From: Anastatus disparis
Taxonomy: Eukaryota > Arthropoda > Insecta > Hymenoptera > Eupelmidae
Assembly: GCA_017163975.1 (NCBI GenBank)
Contig: JAFFSR010000316.1
Span: 189,001-253,000 of the forward strand
DNA: 64,000 nt
Direction of reading: 5' to 3'
Within the stretch, counting starts at the first letter, position 1. The number at the start of each line of letters is the position of its first letter. A program made the translations under genes and the position numbers. The notes beneath the pieces are model-generated. The model was not told the origin of the DNA. It saw only the letters and a list, made by a program, of their open reading frames with translations, and did not search any database. Shown piece by piece: positions 25,548 to 37,489 of the stretch.

Positions 25548-26520
25548 TTGAACTTCTTGGAAAAAACTGACAAATTCATTTATGAGCATAACAAAAATAC
25601 CATTGAAATGCATCGTGAACAGAGGAATTCAAATTTTGAAATAATCCAGATGGAAATTGACAATGACATTTCAGATACAATTTTTTCTAAACCAAATGTA
25701 GATTTAATGGATTTCGATGATATCCACGTAAATTATAACGATATCAAAATTAAGACTGAAGAGATTGAATTAAATGAAGAAAAAAAAAGAATTAAAAGAA
25801 ACAGAGGACAAAGGAGCTTTATGTATAACAGCATTTAATATGAAAATGGTGACAGAACAATAGAATTAATATAAAGAAAATTCAGAAAAAGACAAGATTA
25901 TGAAAATGCAGAAAAAAAGTAATGATGAATTAGAACTAAGGCGTGTTCGTAATGTTTACGTAAAAGAAAATTATATGAAAATAAAAGAAGATCGACCATA
26001 TAAATATAAAAAAATATTAAATATTAATAAGATAATAAAAATGAAATTGAAAAAAAATACTGATATATTAAAACAAATACGTGTAAATAAGGCTTTACGT
26101 AAGAAACAAGCTTATATGGAAATGAAAAAAGAACAACCAAATAAATATACAGAGAAATTAGAAAATTCTAAGATAAAAATAATGAAACTCAAGAAAAAAA
26201 AAGACCTGATAAATTGGGACAAATACGTGCGAATGAGGCTATACGAAAAAAGGGAGCTTATATTTAAATGAAAAAAAAACAACCGGATAGATAAAAAAAA
26301 GTAAAAAAATACAAAACTAACGAAATTAAAATTCAAGAAAGAAAAGAGTACTGATGAATTGGAACGAATGCGTGCAAATGAGACTTTACGTAAGAAAGAA
26401 GCTTACATAAAAATTAAAGAAAAACAACCAAATAAATATAAAGAAAAATAAAATAATACTAGGATAACAAAAATGAAATTAAAGAAAAAAAGGTTACTGA
26501 TAAATTGAAAGAGCAAGAGA
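25548..26520 (+). pseudogene. Relic of a gene with 47-residue Lys-rich repeats
   Basis: A first open block (25548-25838) encodes an acidic/Asp-rich segment. After a short gap, 25900-26271 encodes a tandem repeat of about 47 residues, each containing LRKKQAYMEMKKEQPNKY and KIKIMKLKKK or variants. At least four units can be followed, from about 25914, 26050, 26191 and 26330, the last two broken by frameshifts and stops. I do not recognise the family; the periodicity being a multiple of three and the better match at protein level suggest it was once coding. Flanking foldback elements suggest a transposon origin, unproven. Confidence 0.5.
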
Positions 26521-26659
26521 GGGCGAGAGAGGAAGAAAGGCAGTGAGAGAGACATAGTCATAGACATAGACATTCTTCATTTGGCCTTGGGATATATACC
26601 CCGTCTGGCACTATTAGGTAAAATACAACGACGTATAAAATTATTTATAAAATTATTCA

Positions 26660-27020
26660 TCAATATTGGGCCCAAAATTATGAGGTCCAAAGAAAATAGG
26701 ACTCAGAAAATGTAGGGCCCGAAACATATAAGGCCCAGAAAAATATAAAGCCCAAAAAAATATAGGACCCAAAAAAATTTCAGGCTCAAAAAAATATAGG
26801 ACCCAAAATATAAGTCCCAGACAAATATAGAGCCCAAGAAAATATGAAAATAAAAAACATTAGGCTCAAATAAATAAGAGACCCAAAAAAATATGAGGCT
26901 AAAAGAAAATGGGACTCAGAAAAATGTAGGGCTCGAAAAATATAAGGCTCAGAAAAATATAGAGCCAAAAAAAATATAAGATCTAAAAAAATTTAGGGCC
27001 CAAAAAAATAAAGCCCAGAA
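26660..27020. repeat. Minisatellite of about 18 bp units
   Basis: About 20 degenerate copies of GGCCCAAAAAAATATAG and variants lie in a row. The 60-codon minus frame in it (26786-26968) is the translation of this repeat. Confidence 0.9.
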
Positions 27021-27470
27021 AAAAAACTACTTAATATAATATAAGATTTCATTGAGGTTAATAATTTTACCTTGAGTTTAATATACCATTGTATAAAATG
27101 TGAAGTAAAAACTGAAAGTGTAATAATGCATTGGAAGTAAAATTTAATTTTTTTAACGGCATGGTGGTAGCTCTTTAGGTTATAAACTACTGTAGCTTTA
27201 AAATAGAAGTAAGATAGAAATGGAATAATAATAATAAAAATCAGAAAAAAAAATTTTTGTTTGATTGTTATTCTTATAGAATGTTATATTTTATAAGAAA
27301 AGCTACGATTAAATATATATACAACTAATAAACTAATATTATTGATTCAACTTACATAATCATACCTTAAAACATAGGAGAAAAGAAGGGGAACAGGTTT
27401 AGGAAACATAGTAATGAATGAACTCTAATATAGTTTTGTGAAATTAAGTATACTTGTATATCGACGGTGG
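27021..27470. other. AT-rich spacer, nothing recognised
   Basis: No supported feature. Confidence 0.5.
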
Positions 27471-27909
27471 CTACGAAAACAATCACAGCTGAGTAATTGA
27501 CTACTAAAAAAACACATCTCCAAAAGTGTGACACAAAAAAACACATCTCCAAAAGTGCGACGCAAAAAAAACACATCTTCAAAGTGTAACGCAAAAAAAA
27601 AACATCTCCAAAAGTGCGGCGAAAAAAATACATCTTCAAAAGTGCGGCGAAGAAAAACACACCTTTGAAAGTGCGGCGGAGAAAATCACACCTTCAAAAG
27701 TGCGGCGAAAAAAACACCCTTTTTGAAAATTGTCACCGTGTTTTCAAGGGGTGTTTTTTTCGTCGCACTTTTGAAGATGTATTTTTCTTCGTCGCACTTT
27801 TGAAGATGTTTTTTTTTTTCGTCGCACTTTTGGAAATGTGTTTTTTTTCGCAGCACAATTTCGATGTGTTTTTTTTCACGGCTCTTTTCATCTGTGTTTG
27901 TTTTCGTAG
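27471..27909. mobile_element. Foldback-type element with tandemly repeated arms
   Basis: The outer ends CTACGAAAACAATCACAGCTG and its inverse (ending CGTAG at 27909) enclose about seven copies of a 30 bp unit (AACACATCTTCAAAAGTGCGG) in one orientation, 27505-27716, a short palindromic middle, and about five copies in the opposite orientation, 27745-27890. This architecture matches Drosophila FB elements, whose arms are also made of short tandem repeats. All reading frames through it, on either strand, are translations of the repeat. Confidence 0.8.
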
Positions 27910-28884
27910 TATACTGTATGAAAGCATGAAAATAACGCCAGCAAAGGCAAATTGATAAAAAAAATAACATTCTTTTCATCGATAAGCGTCATTATAGTTT
28001 GACAATGTAGTAAATAAAGGAAATAAATTTTTTATGTAAGCAAGTAATGCAGCCATAACTTATGTCTTTAACTCAATTGTAAAACATTTCTAAAAATGTA
28101 GTAAACAAAGACTTTAAGTTTTAAAATTTTACAAAGGAGATTTAGAAAGTGAATGAAAAATATGTAAACACCAGACGAATAAATAGAACAACAAAAATAT
28201 AGGAAATAAAGAGTAATAATTCCGTAGGAGAAATTGCATGTAAACTATTATATTCAAAAGGTCAAGATATATTATAGACTTTAGAGTAGTAAATAAAAAA
28301 GAATTATTCACACTACAATTAGGAACTTTTTTTACATTTTTCTTAAAACAGGACTTGAAACGTTTATAATTTCAGTTTTTCGAAGCGTTAGACCATACCG
28401 CTTTGACTTTACTCATATTTTGGTACATAAAAACATATCTCACAGTTTCACCAAGATCTGTGACCCGAAGTTCATAGCCTCTCTTGGTTAGAGGAATAAT
28501 TTTCATTACAAACAATAAGTAATTTTTTTAGCATAATTTAATCACTGTTATTTTATCAGCTAGAGAAACCAAGATCTTATTTGAAAATAAACAAAAAATA
28601 TTTTTATTTTAAAATCTATTTCCACAAAATTTTGGTCACAATCAAAATTGACGGTCCCTTCTTCAAAAAACAATGTAATCAGTTTTTATGTAATTTTACA
28701 ACTATTTCAATTTTATGCAAAAATTAGAGCTTTATTCTTGACCTTGAAAATAAGCTTGAAAAAAATCTGAAATAATTTTAGAAAATTCAAGACAATGAAA
28801 ACAATACATAAAAAATTTTTATCTGAAAATATTTGATCGGACGTTATCTTAAAGCATTATTTCTTCATATATGGATGTATATAT
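27910..28884. other. AT-rich spacer, nothing recognised
   Basis: No coding domain, RNA gene or repeat boundary that I can support. Confidence 0.5.
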
Positions 28885-30188
28885 TGTAACGGTATACTAC
28901 CATGTTTGAATCTTGCGCGCTTAGGTATAAAAATAGGATAGATGCACGGTCATATATCTCGTCTAAGACGAGTAAAGAAGTGCGTATCTTGACGACCGGC
29001 ACGCGAGAGAGAAGCTCGCCGGCCGCGAGGCGCTTCAGAGAGTTTCCGGCTAGCGTTAACACGAAACCTAAGCCGCGATGTACTCATTAAAAGATTTCGC
29101 CACGTGGTCTTATAATACGTGAGACTAAGTTCGCAATTGATAACGCGTAACATTGTCTTAGATAAAAGTCGTTAGTTTGTATTGACTATTGTATTATATT
29201 GGCTAATTGCAACTCTTAGAAATTCTTTCTGTAGAGATTTGCTTGATCGCTTTTTGCGCGTCTTAGCGGTCAGCCATTAAGTGCCAGCAAATACGTTGAT
29301 CGGCGTGTATAGGATTCCACCGATCTACGCCAAGGCAACCTCGTTGGCAGAGCTCAGCAGAATTCAAGGATCGGGAAGAGACGTCTTCCACCGACCTACT
29401 CTAGAGCATCTACGTATTGGTTACGCGTCGTCTACGTGTACGTAGATAATTAGTGTAACCTGGCCAGTGCGTTACTGTGCGTTACTGTGTAGTATAATTA
29501 TACAGTGCGATATCCAAGTGTCTCTTCCTCGAGAGATATTTGTTCGGGTATATTGTATCATCGGTTATATAACCGATCAGCGTGATAAGCGAGTTCTATT
29601 TAGTTCGCGACGCGCCCTGCCTTTGCTCACTCTCTCATAGACGTGTATATTATATTTCATATATTATATTATTCCATTCTTGTTCAATTCATATTTTATC
29701 TTTATATTCTTATTTGTCTTATAATAAATCAATTCCGTTTTTCTATTAAAACGTGCTCTCAATTCATTTATATTGCCTAACTATATTTAACATAAAATAT
29801 ATTTCCCGTTGCTTACTCCGACGCCTCCGCGGTCCTTGTGAGCAGTTACAAATTGATTAGTTACGTAATATTATATAATTTAATCTAACGTATTTTGGAA
29901 CCTGCCTCACGAAGGAAAACTGCGCTACCGGCAACACGTCTCTCGATCAGGTAAGAGAGAGAGAGAGAGAGACGCAGTGAGTGCAGCAAGCGACAAGTAT
30001 ATCACGTCAGACTTTTTCGCTCATCAATAGCTTTACTAGCTAGCACTATCGGAATCTGCTGTATAATATTTAGTAAGTTTCTTAGTTTTCAGCAACTATG
30101 CGTATAATCAAGTTCATAGATTTAGCTAAAAATAATATTAAATTAAAAGCTAATTCCTTTTTTGTAACGGCATAAAATAACCGTTACA
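28885..30188 (+). mobile_element. Probable solo LTR, 1.3 kb
   Basis: The unit starts TGTAACGG and ends CCGTTACA, giving the TG...CA ends of an LTR with an 8 bp inverted repeat. ATAT lies directly outside both ends (28881-28884 and 30189-30192), compatible with a 4 bp duplication, though the context is AT-rich. It is clearly GC-richer than its surroundings, has a TATA-like box at 28926 and AATAAA at 29727, and lacks coding domains. The short U3 implied by the TATA position is unusual. A DNA transposon with short TIRs is an alternative. Confidence 0.55.
28926..28934 (+). promoter_or_regulatory. TATA-like box in the putative LTR
   Basis: TATAAAAAT about 40 bp inside the LTR start, in a GC-richer context. 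The same-strand AATAAA lies 800 bp downstream. Confidence 0.35.
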
Positions 30189-32820
30189 ATATATATATAT
30201 ATATATATATTCTCAAAATTGAAAAAACCTTGCTCTTAACCCTTAAATCATTAAAGTGTTACTAAGGACTGAGAAATATATTGATATATTGCTCTTGAAT
30301 AGAGTGTATTTTAATCTTTACCGAACTGTTTAAATAGTTGACTATGCTTATATATAAGCTATTAAAACTCTTTTCAGCCCCAAAAAAATTTTTTTGGGAT
30401 AACTGCAAAGTCGGAATGTGGATGAAAAATTAAAAAAATGTACCAATAATTTAATATTTTTGAATTTTAATGGCCTTTCGTATAGTTGAGTATTTCGCAC
30501 TGATATGATATTAAAGTATAGATGAAGACCTTCAATTCACTTTTTTTTAAATATTTTTTCTCCACTAGAACTAGCGATATCTTCATATAATTTGATAAAA
30601 AATTTGAATCATCAAATTAGTTAATCTTTTAATTTGGATCTATGAATTTTTTTTGCTCTACTTTTGTATAAAGATCTCTTAAAAAGTATCTTCAAAAGAA
30701 AACTAAAGGTCTTGAATTTTACTTTATTATTTTGTACATAACAAACTCCAGATCTATGCACAAAACTACAATTAACGCAACAATAATTAGCGCAATCAAG
30801 CAAATGAAAAAATTCTATGAAAATGCAATTATAATATGCGATCTTAGATGAATTTAAAAATTATAATTCTCTTCAAATTTTCATGTTGTTTGTAATAAAA
30901 ATACTTTTGAATGATTTTCGATATTGATTATTAGCGTTTCGCTTGCGATAGTTTCATGAATACGAGACGTTGCATCGCAGAAAAATAATCCACATAAAAG
31001 GAAGGTCAAAGTTGAAATTTAAAAACAAAATAAATTGTTTGTTCTTTATTTTCGCACTGTTATAGATGTTTTTTTGAAAAACTTAATAAATCACGGTGGT
31101 CCGGAACAAGCTTTAAATGCAATGGGAAATAATCTCCCATTTTCTTAGAAAAATCGATTAAAGAACTCTTAAATAGCATAAATCTTAAATATTAACTAAA
31201 TTTATTCGGCCGTTTTTAAAAAAGGTCGCCTTAAGAATTTCATTTTTCATTGGTTTATGGTAATACGTATCGCACATATCATAATTAAACGTCAATAGTA
31301 AATAAATGTAAACAAGGAAACCGAACAGAGACGAATCGATATTAAAAAATTAAAATAAAAAAATTCTAAGTTTTTTATTAACGATAAAGAAATATTTTGC
31401 ACCTACTCGTATCAAATTAAATGTAAAAATTAGCAAAAAAAAATTATTATTATTCGCAGTATGAATTTGGTGTGGGTCTATATCCAATGTGATTAACTGA
31501 ACTTGGGAAAGGCAAGAGTGGGAATAGCTTTTGACGAAAATTTCGTAGAAAATTGTTCTTCTATAGTCCAGTAGGAGAACCTCTTATTTCTTCTTGGCAC
31601 TTATTTCCCGAACTTAACATTTCGTACCGGACGCCCCTCTGATCGTTTAATTATCATGAAAAACTTAAGCCGTGAAAGCCCCTAAATTAAGTGATTAACC
31701 TGTGCTGAAATGCAAATTATGATTTTTTTTGTCAAAAAACCTCAAAACACGACTTATTGACAAATCATAAAAGGTATGCATATTTTTAGACGCATGTACT
31801 TTAGAAAATAATTTTGTTTGAACTATTTTATAATTAGTTTACATTGTTGTCAGATCTCCAAAAAATTTTAAATAATTTTTTCGGAACTTTTACGTACAAA
31901 ATATTTTCAAAAATAGTAATTTTTATCATTGATTCAAATTTAAAACAAGTGTACCCACTCGAAATCCTTGTTCTGTTTAAACCTCATGAAAATATATCTT
32001 GCAAGTTATAAATTCGTTTTTTGCAACCCTGTATAGGTAAAAGATTAACAGGGATATAGCAATTTAAAATTTTTTAATAAACTGAAGGTATTAAATCCGT
32101 GAGTCGGTTTCAGATTTACTTCATTATGACAGTTTCAATTTCTGGATGGATTTTAGACGGCCTTAAAACTTTTTTCCGAGTTTTAATTCAAGGTCTAAAA
32201 AATTATCTCTTGACAGCGTCATTATTGTAAAATTAGATATAATATGAAGTAGTTGGAATTAATGTAATTACAAAAAAATATTATTTATTCAAATATTGAA
32301 ATTAAGTCTATTTCAGAGTAAGTCTTTATAATTCAAGGCTAATGGCTATTGTGGAATTTAATTCAGTTTTGCTGTTTGTTTTATTACAAAATAATCGATT
32401 CATTAGTCCTCAAAGAATTCACTTTCATATTTATAATAAATAAGAATTTTATTAATATTTTATATACAAATCTTGTAAAGGAGATTTAGATATTTTTGAA
32501 TGTCTTTTTTTTTTATTTTTTAAAGTGTTCTTTTGAAATATTTTTTCAAGTTAATTTTTATCTAAATTTTGAGTCTTTAAATGCACATAAAAAATTTATT
32601 ATGCAAGGGTGCATACCAGTTGAATTTTGGATTTTTTGATACCAAAATTATTATTACACTGATATTACTTCGGTTTATCTTTTGGGTGTTTACTCCATAT
32701 TCTAAGTATACCATGCAGAGCTGTGACTAATATTTCAAAGAAAGGACGATCAACTTATAAAAATTAAATAGATCACACTACAACAACTAAAGTGAATTTA
32801 AACCATCAATGCTTGATAAT
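30189..32820. other. AT-rich stretch with no recognisable gene
   Basis: Begins with a short (AT)n run. Only short frames occur. No domain or repeat pair was found over 2.6 kb. Confidence 0.5.
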
Positions 32821-32823
32821 TTA

Positions 32824-33125
32824 GAGAGCGCAGTGGCGTAACGGATAGAGTTCTTACCTTCAACGCGATAGGTATGAAATCGAATCCTAGCCAGGTACCT
32901 CTGACTTTTTTTTCGAAAGAAAAATTAGTATATATGCTAATAATGTTACGACTCTTAAAAAATCCTATCTCATTGGGTATCGGTTGATTGTTGGTCACAA
33001 AAGTGACTGATCATCGATCGGTAATTAAAGATTTCGTTATGGTGTGTCAGATAGGCTAGCCTGATGTAATGTGTAAAACGGGAACCGGGCTAGAATCTAT
33101 CTGATATCATCATATGAAAAAAGTT
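32824..33125 (+). repeat. tRNA-derived SINE-like element
   Basis: The A-box TGGCGTAACGG (32834-32844) fits the Pol III consensus fully. A B-box-like AAATCGAATCC (32877-32887, 8 of 11) follows at tRNA spacing, then CTAGCCAGGTACC, where a tRNA acceptor end would be. The body downstream contains GTCAGATAGGCTAGCC and an inverse partner near 33085-33110, and ends in an A-rich tail. Acceptor and anticodon stems do not pair well enough for a functional tRNA. Confidence 0.6.
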
Positions 33126-33527
33126 AATTATATAGAGGACAATATCCTCATATATTAACTTTAAAAAGAAAAAAAAAATGCTTGAGAATTTAAAAATGAA
33201 TTGAACTAACAACTGGAAAAAAATATTAAAAATAAAAAAACAGACATTCGAATCTTATTTAAAAATTAGTCATGAGTAAAATCTTGAAAATACAATGGCT
33301 GCATTTACTAGTTCGCAGTGCCATCTTCTAGCAAATGTCTCAGGTGAGGGGTGTAACGTCCCCCCTATTCTGATTCTTATTTTTTAAAACATTTTTCATA
33401 CAAACATTAATATTTACTTCACTTGAGATGGATGAGTTTATTAAATTTATTGATGATTTTATCTTTAAAGTTTGAATTCAAATGAAACATTTTAAAAGTA
33501 ATAATAACTATTAATTTAACTTAATCT
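33126..33527. other. AT-rich spacer, nothing recognised
   Basis: No supported feature. Confidence 0.5.
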
Positions 33528-34058
33528 TACACTGAGAGAAAATTCATGCCAATAGAGCATGTAGTCTACGTATCCAAAGTTAGTAAGTAATATCCTATGC
33601 TTTAATAACAGCGCCATCTACTCTTACGAGGTTTGTGCTATCCAAAAACTGTTTGTTTACATGCTTTAGTAGCTCCCCACTCTAATATCCTTCGATAGCT
33701 AGCGCTGTATCCTCTCATGGGACGTGAAAGAAGTGAACGTGGTTTGTCCACTATTCTTTCTTTACTGCTAACTATGGCATTCTTCTATTGCTCAAGTCGC
33801 CTCCTCTTTTGGGTGGCGACGCGAGCAAACACGGCTGGTCTATATCCAAAATCATGTTGCAAATTTCGTTAACGTATTTTCGTAGCGTGAATCTTTTATT
33901 TCTTTTCTTTTCTTTTTTTATGAAGGGAGATACGTTATAAATATAACCTGTTAAATTTTTTAACTTTAAATAATGAATTTTTAACTTAAAATTTAATTAT
34001 TTTAAACCGCTGGGGGGGCAGATGAGCATGTACGATTTTACGCCAGTGATATTTCGAA

Positions 34059-34132
34059 GTAACGTTGGTCTAGTGCGTAACGTTCACGCTTAGCCTTTTG
34101 AGTACGCGAGTTCAACTCTCGGCTAGGGTCTT
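34059..34132 (+). repeat. tRNA-like Pol III promoter in left arm
   Basis: TGGTCTAGTGCG (34066-34077) resembles an A-box and AGTTCAACTCT (34109-34119) a B-box at tRNA spacing, followed by CGGCTAGGGTC and a run of T that could end Pol III transcription. Its mirror copy is at 34720-34800. Confidence 0.5.
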
Positions 34133-34719
34133 TTTTTTTAATTTTTTTTTTATTATTTCAATAGTTTTTATTGCTTTTTTTTTATTTATATTTTTTTATT
34201 TTCTATTTTTTATTAATTTTAAAATCTATTTTTCCACAAGTTACTTAAAATATGCTCGTTTTTTTATTAATATTTTTAAATAAATTATTTCATATAGAAA
34301 ATAATTTAAAATATTAATAAATAAATAATAGTGATATTTACAATACTATAGTTCAATTTTGTCTTTATAAACATTTCAATATACAATATATATTATAACA
34401 TAAATAATAATAACTCAGTTTTATTTATTTATTGTAATTTATTGTAAATTTTATAAACTAAATTATAAATAAATTAAACTATACTATTATAAAATAAACA
34501 TCACTATTATAAAATAAACATCACTATTATTTATTTATCAATATTTGTAATTACTACCTATAAAGAATAATTTATTTTAAAAAATTTTCATTGAAAAAAA
34601 CAAGCGTACTTGTGAAAAATTAAATTTTAAAATTATTAAAAAAATACAAAATCTAAAAAAAAATAAATATAAAAAGGAATAAAAAATATTAAAACAATAA
34701 AAAAAAAATTAAAAAAAAA

Positions 34720-34800
34720 GTGACCCTAGCCGAGAGTTGAACTCGCGTACTCAAAAGGAAAAGCGTGAACGTTACGCACTAGACCAACGCTACTCCGAAA
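34720..34800 (-). repeat. tRNA-like Pol III promoter in right arm
   Basis: Inverse copy of 34059-34132 with few changes, again followed (on the minus strand) by a T run. Confidence 0.5.
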
Positions 34801-35274
34801 TATCTTTGGCGTAAAATCGTACATGCTCATCTGCCCCCCAGCGGTTTAAAATAATTAAATTTTAAGTTAAAAATTAATTATTTAAAGTTAAAAAGTTTAA
34901 CAGGTTATATTTATAACGTATCTTCCTTCATAAAAAAAGAAAAGAAATAAAAGATTTACGCTACGAAAATACGTTAAAGAAATTTGCAACATAATTTTGG
35001 GTATAGACCAGCCGTGTTTGCTCGCGTCGCCACCCAAAAGAGGAGGCGACTCAAGCAAACAAAGGATATGAGAGTGGGGAGTCATCGAAGTATACCACGC
35101 GAGTCATCAGTGAATGCCGTTCATGCTTTAGTTACTCTCCATACCATCTTTTTTAGTATAAGGTAATCTAATACTAATAGAGCTTCTCACGGCCTGTCAT
35201 ATTTGTATCAATGTTTTATATGCTCGCATAGATGGCAGTTCGCATGCTCTATTAGCATGAATTTTCTCTCAGTG

Positions 35275-35760
35275 TATGTGTTTGTTTGTAAGAAGTATTT
35301 ATTCCTTTAAAAAAACATTTATTTAAAAAAAAAAAAAATATTTTCTTGAATCTGAGACTCATTTTTTTAAAAATCTGTCGAAAAGAATAGATAATTATTT
35401 TTAATAAATATGTGTTAGTTTGTAAAAAATATTTTTTTATTTTAAAAAACCATTTACTCAAAAAAAAATAAATATTTTTTTATTAAGATATCCAAATTTT
35501 TATAAATATATCGTAGGAAAACAACAGTTGTTTGTTTTAAATAAATATGTGTTTGTTTGTAAGAAATATTTCTTTCTTTAAAAAAACATTTTACTCAAAA
35601 GAAACAAATAATTTTTTGTAATCTAAAAATTTGTTTTGCCAACTGTTTAAAAGAAACTCACAAATGTTTGTTTTTAATAAATATATTTTTGTTTAAAAAA
35701 ATATTTCTTTGAAACTTTAATAAATTTTTCAAAAATTTTTTATTTTAACTAATTTATGAT
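35275..35760. repeat. Tandem repeat, unit about 135 bp, about 3.5 copies
   Basis: TATGTGTTTGTTTGTAAGAA recurs near 35274, 35408, 35546 and 35680 (last one diverged), each followed by TTTAAAAAAACATTT. The TIR element at 33530-35274 ends exactly at the first unit. Confidence 0.7.
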
Positions 35761-35944
35761 TGTGGATTTATCATTTTTTTTAACTGTATTATTTATAATT
35801 CTAATTATTTTCAGAGTATGAATACATATATATATATATATATATAAAATATATGCTGTATAAGGACAAGCGAATATATATGAAATTATAAAGTTTCGTG
35901 TGAATATACATATTTATATATATATATATATATATACCAGTTAT

Positions 35945-36810
35945 AATTCTTTTAGGTGATTGGCCTGAAATAACATTGTCCAGACTGTCACCATGCATAC
36001 CTCTATGCATGGTAAACGATTTTACTTCAACACGTGTAATAGGATATTTTGCGGTTGCCTTTGTTAAAATATTGGCATGGGCCAGTAATACTCCTGGACT
36101 AATTTTTACACGTCGTATCATCAAAGAAGTTTTTTTTATGCTAACGCTAACTATACCATTTTCAGAAGTATCCATGAGACAAAATGCATTTTTACTTCGA
36201 ACAAGTTGTACTCTCACTTCAACACCGTTTAATAAAAATTTATTTTGATTGAAAACATCACAATGTAAATGACCAATTAAACCTATTGTTTTTGAATCTC
36301 CTGTAAAATATTGTCGATTCAATAGGCCAAAGTTAGCTCCGGCTTCATTACGCCCCGCGTTGGGGAGAGCTTCCATCTTTCCTGCAGTATCGAGGTACCA
36401 AAGAGACGTGGATGGATGTGAATTTATCGTAGAAGTTGAGTAATTCAACAATGTTTCTATATAAGCTCTGTACGGGTATGCGTTGTTTGGTGGTGAAATG
36501 AGCTTTTAGTTAGAGAATATATCAATTTCACTAAAGAGTGAGTTAAGAAAATTGTTAACAGCTCCTACTTTACTATTGTTAGCCGGAACATTAGGCACGA
36601 TTTGTACATGAACATTGAGCATCGTGTGAGATCTATATAATCTTCATCACCTGGTACTACAAATTCAATGGGGCCATTGTCGGTAAGTGAAAACACTGGT
36701 TTATATTGAAGAAATTGTAAAAATTCCAAGGATGTCTACGTTGGTGGAAGCGTGAATAAGTCCAATTCTGATTTCATGCATTCTCATGAGTTTGCATGTA
36801 AGAACGCCAT
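35945..36810 (-). pseudogene. Maverick/Polinton capsid protein relic (F54H12.2-like)
   Basis: From an ATG at 36810 the minus strand encodes the family opening, with KSELDLF and a TNVDIL segment. It continues through YKPVFSLTDNGPIEFVVPG, a block ending NAYPYRAYIETLLNY, and the open stretch 36451-35945 with GLIGHLHCDVFNQNKFLL, LVRSKNAFCLM and ATAKYPITRVEVKSF. This family is the jelly-roll capsid group of Polintons. Breaks: stops and frameshifts between 36455 and 36740, so no capsid can be made. The residues after about 35945 come from a TA repeat, not the gene. Confidence 0.85.
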
Positions 36811-36814
36811 CTTG

Positions 36815-37000
36815 TTTTTCTAGTTAGGTCCAAAAATGTCCGTCACACTGCGTAAAGCTTGTATTTTCTTTTTACCAACTCTTTTGTGTTTTCAAATACC
36901 TCTTTTTTTTCTTTTTTGTAACACTTGGTTTTCTTTTAATTTTAGTACGAGCTGTTGAGCATCTTTCGGGAGACTGACGCTTGCGCTTATATAAGATGTT
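36815..37000 (-). pseudogene. Basic Lys/Arg-rich fragment upstream of the capsid relic
   Basis: The minus strand just before the capsid start encodes a short very basic stretch (KRKPSVTKKKKR) with one stop. Small basic core-like proteins are found in Polintons, but this is too short to assign. Confidence 0.3.
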
Positions 37001-37262
37001 TAATTATTGGATCATGTTAATTATTAAATAAAGAATGTAAAATAATATTTTAATATTCATTCATTGTTTTATAACCAAAAGGTAAAGAAAGTTTTTCTGA
37101 AATATAACGACGTGTTTTCAGTACAACGCAACATATTTTAGTTTCTTTTTGCTTTCTCATAGAGAAAGCATTGTATCGATAAAAAAATTTTTTTCTATTT
37201 TTTCATTAATTTGTACATATTTGAACTCGGTGAGTCGAAAAAAGTAGTTTCCAGAAAATGTC

Positions 37263-37467
<205 letters not shown>

Positions 37468-37489
37468 TTTCATTTAGTAAATTGTATCT

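Larger units (their letters stand above)
33530..35274. mobile_element. 1.75 kb foldback element flanked by TA, arms carry tRNA-like sequence
   Basis: Ends read CACTGAGAGAAAATTCATGC in inverse, with TA outside on both sides (33528-33529 and 35275-35276). After about 250 bp of partly dissimilar sequence the arms match closely from about 33795 to 34250 and 34600 to 35060, leaving an AT-rich loop. A tRNA-like head is present in both arms. No transposase is encoded; the TA target fits a Tc1/mariner-type helper. Confidence 0.85.

Noticed and set aside
26786..26968. 60-codon hydrophobic frame looking like membrane segments
   Set aside because: It is the translation of the 18 bp minisatellite.
27367..27979. 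Several overlapping frames of about 100 codons on both strands
   Set aside because: All derive from the 30 bp tandem unit of the FB-like element.
28865..29153. Overlapping GC-richer frames of 60-67 codons
   Set aside because: They lie on both strands in the first part of the putative LTR, with no motif; GC content alone keeps them open.
34098..34283. 61-codon Phe-rich frame
   Set aside because: It reads through a poly-T tract after the tRNA-like head.
35801..35944. C-terminal Ile/Tyr extension of the capsid frame
   Set aside because: It comes from TA repeats after the homology ends near 35945.
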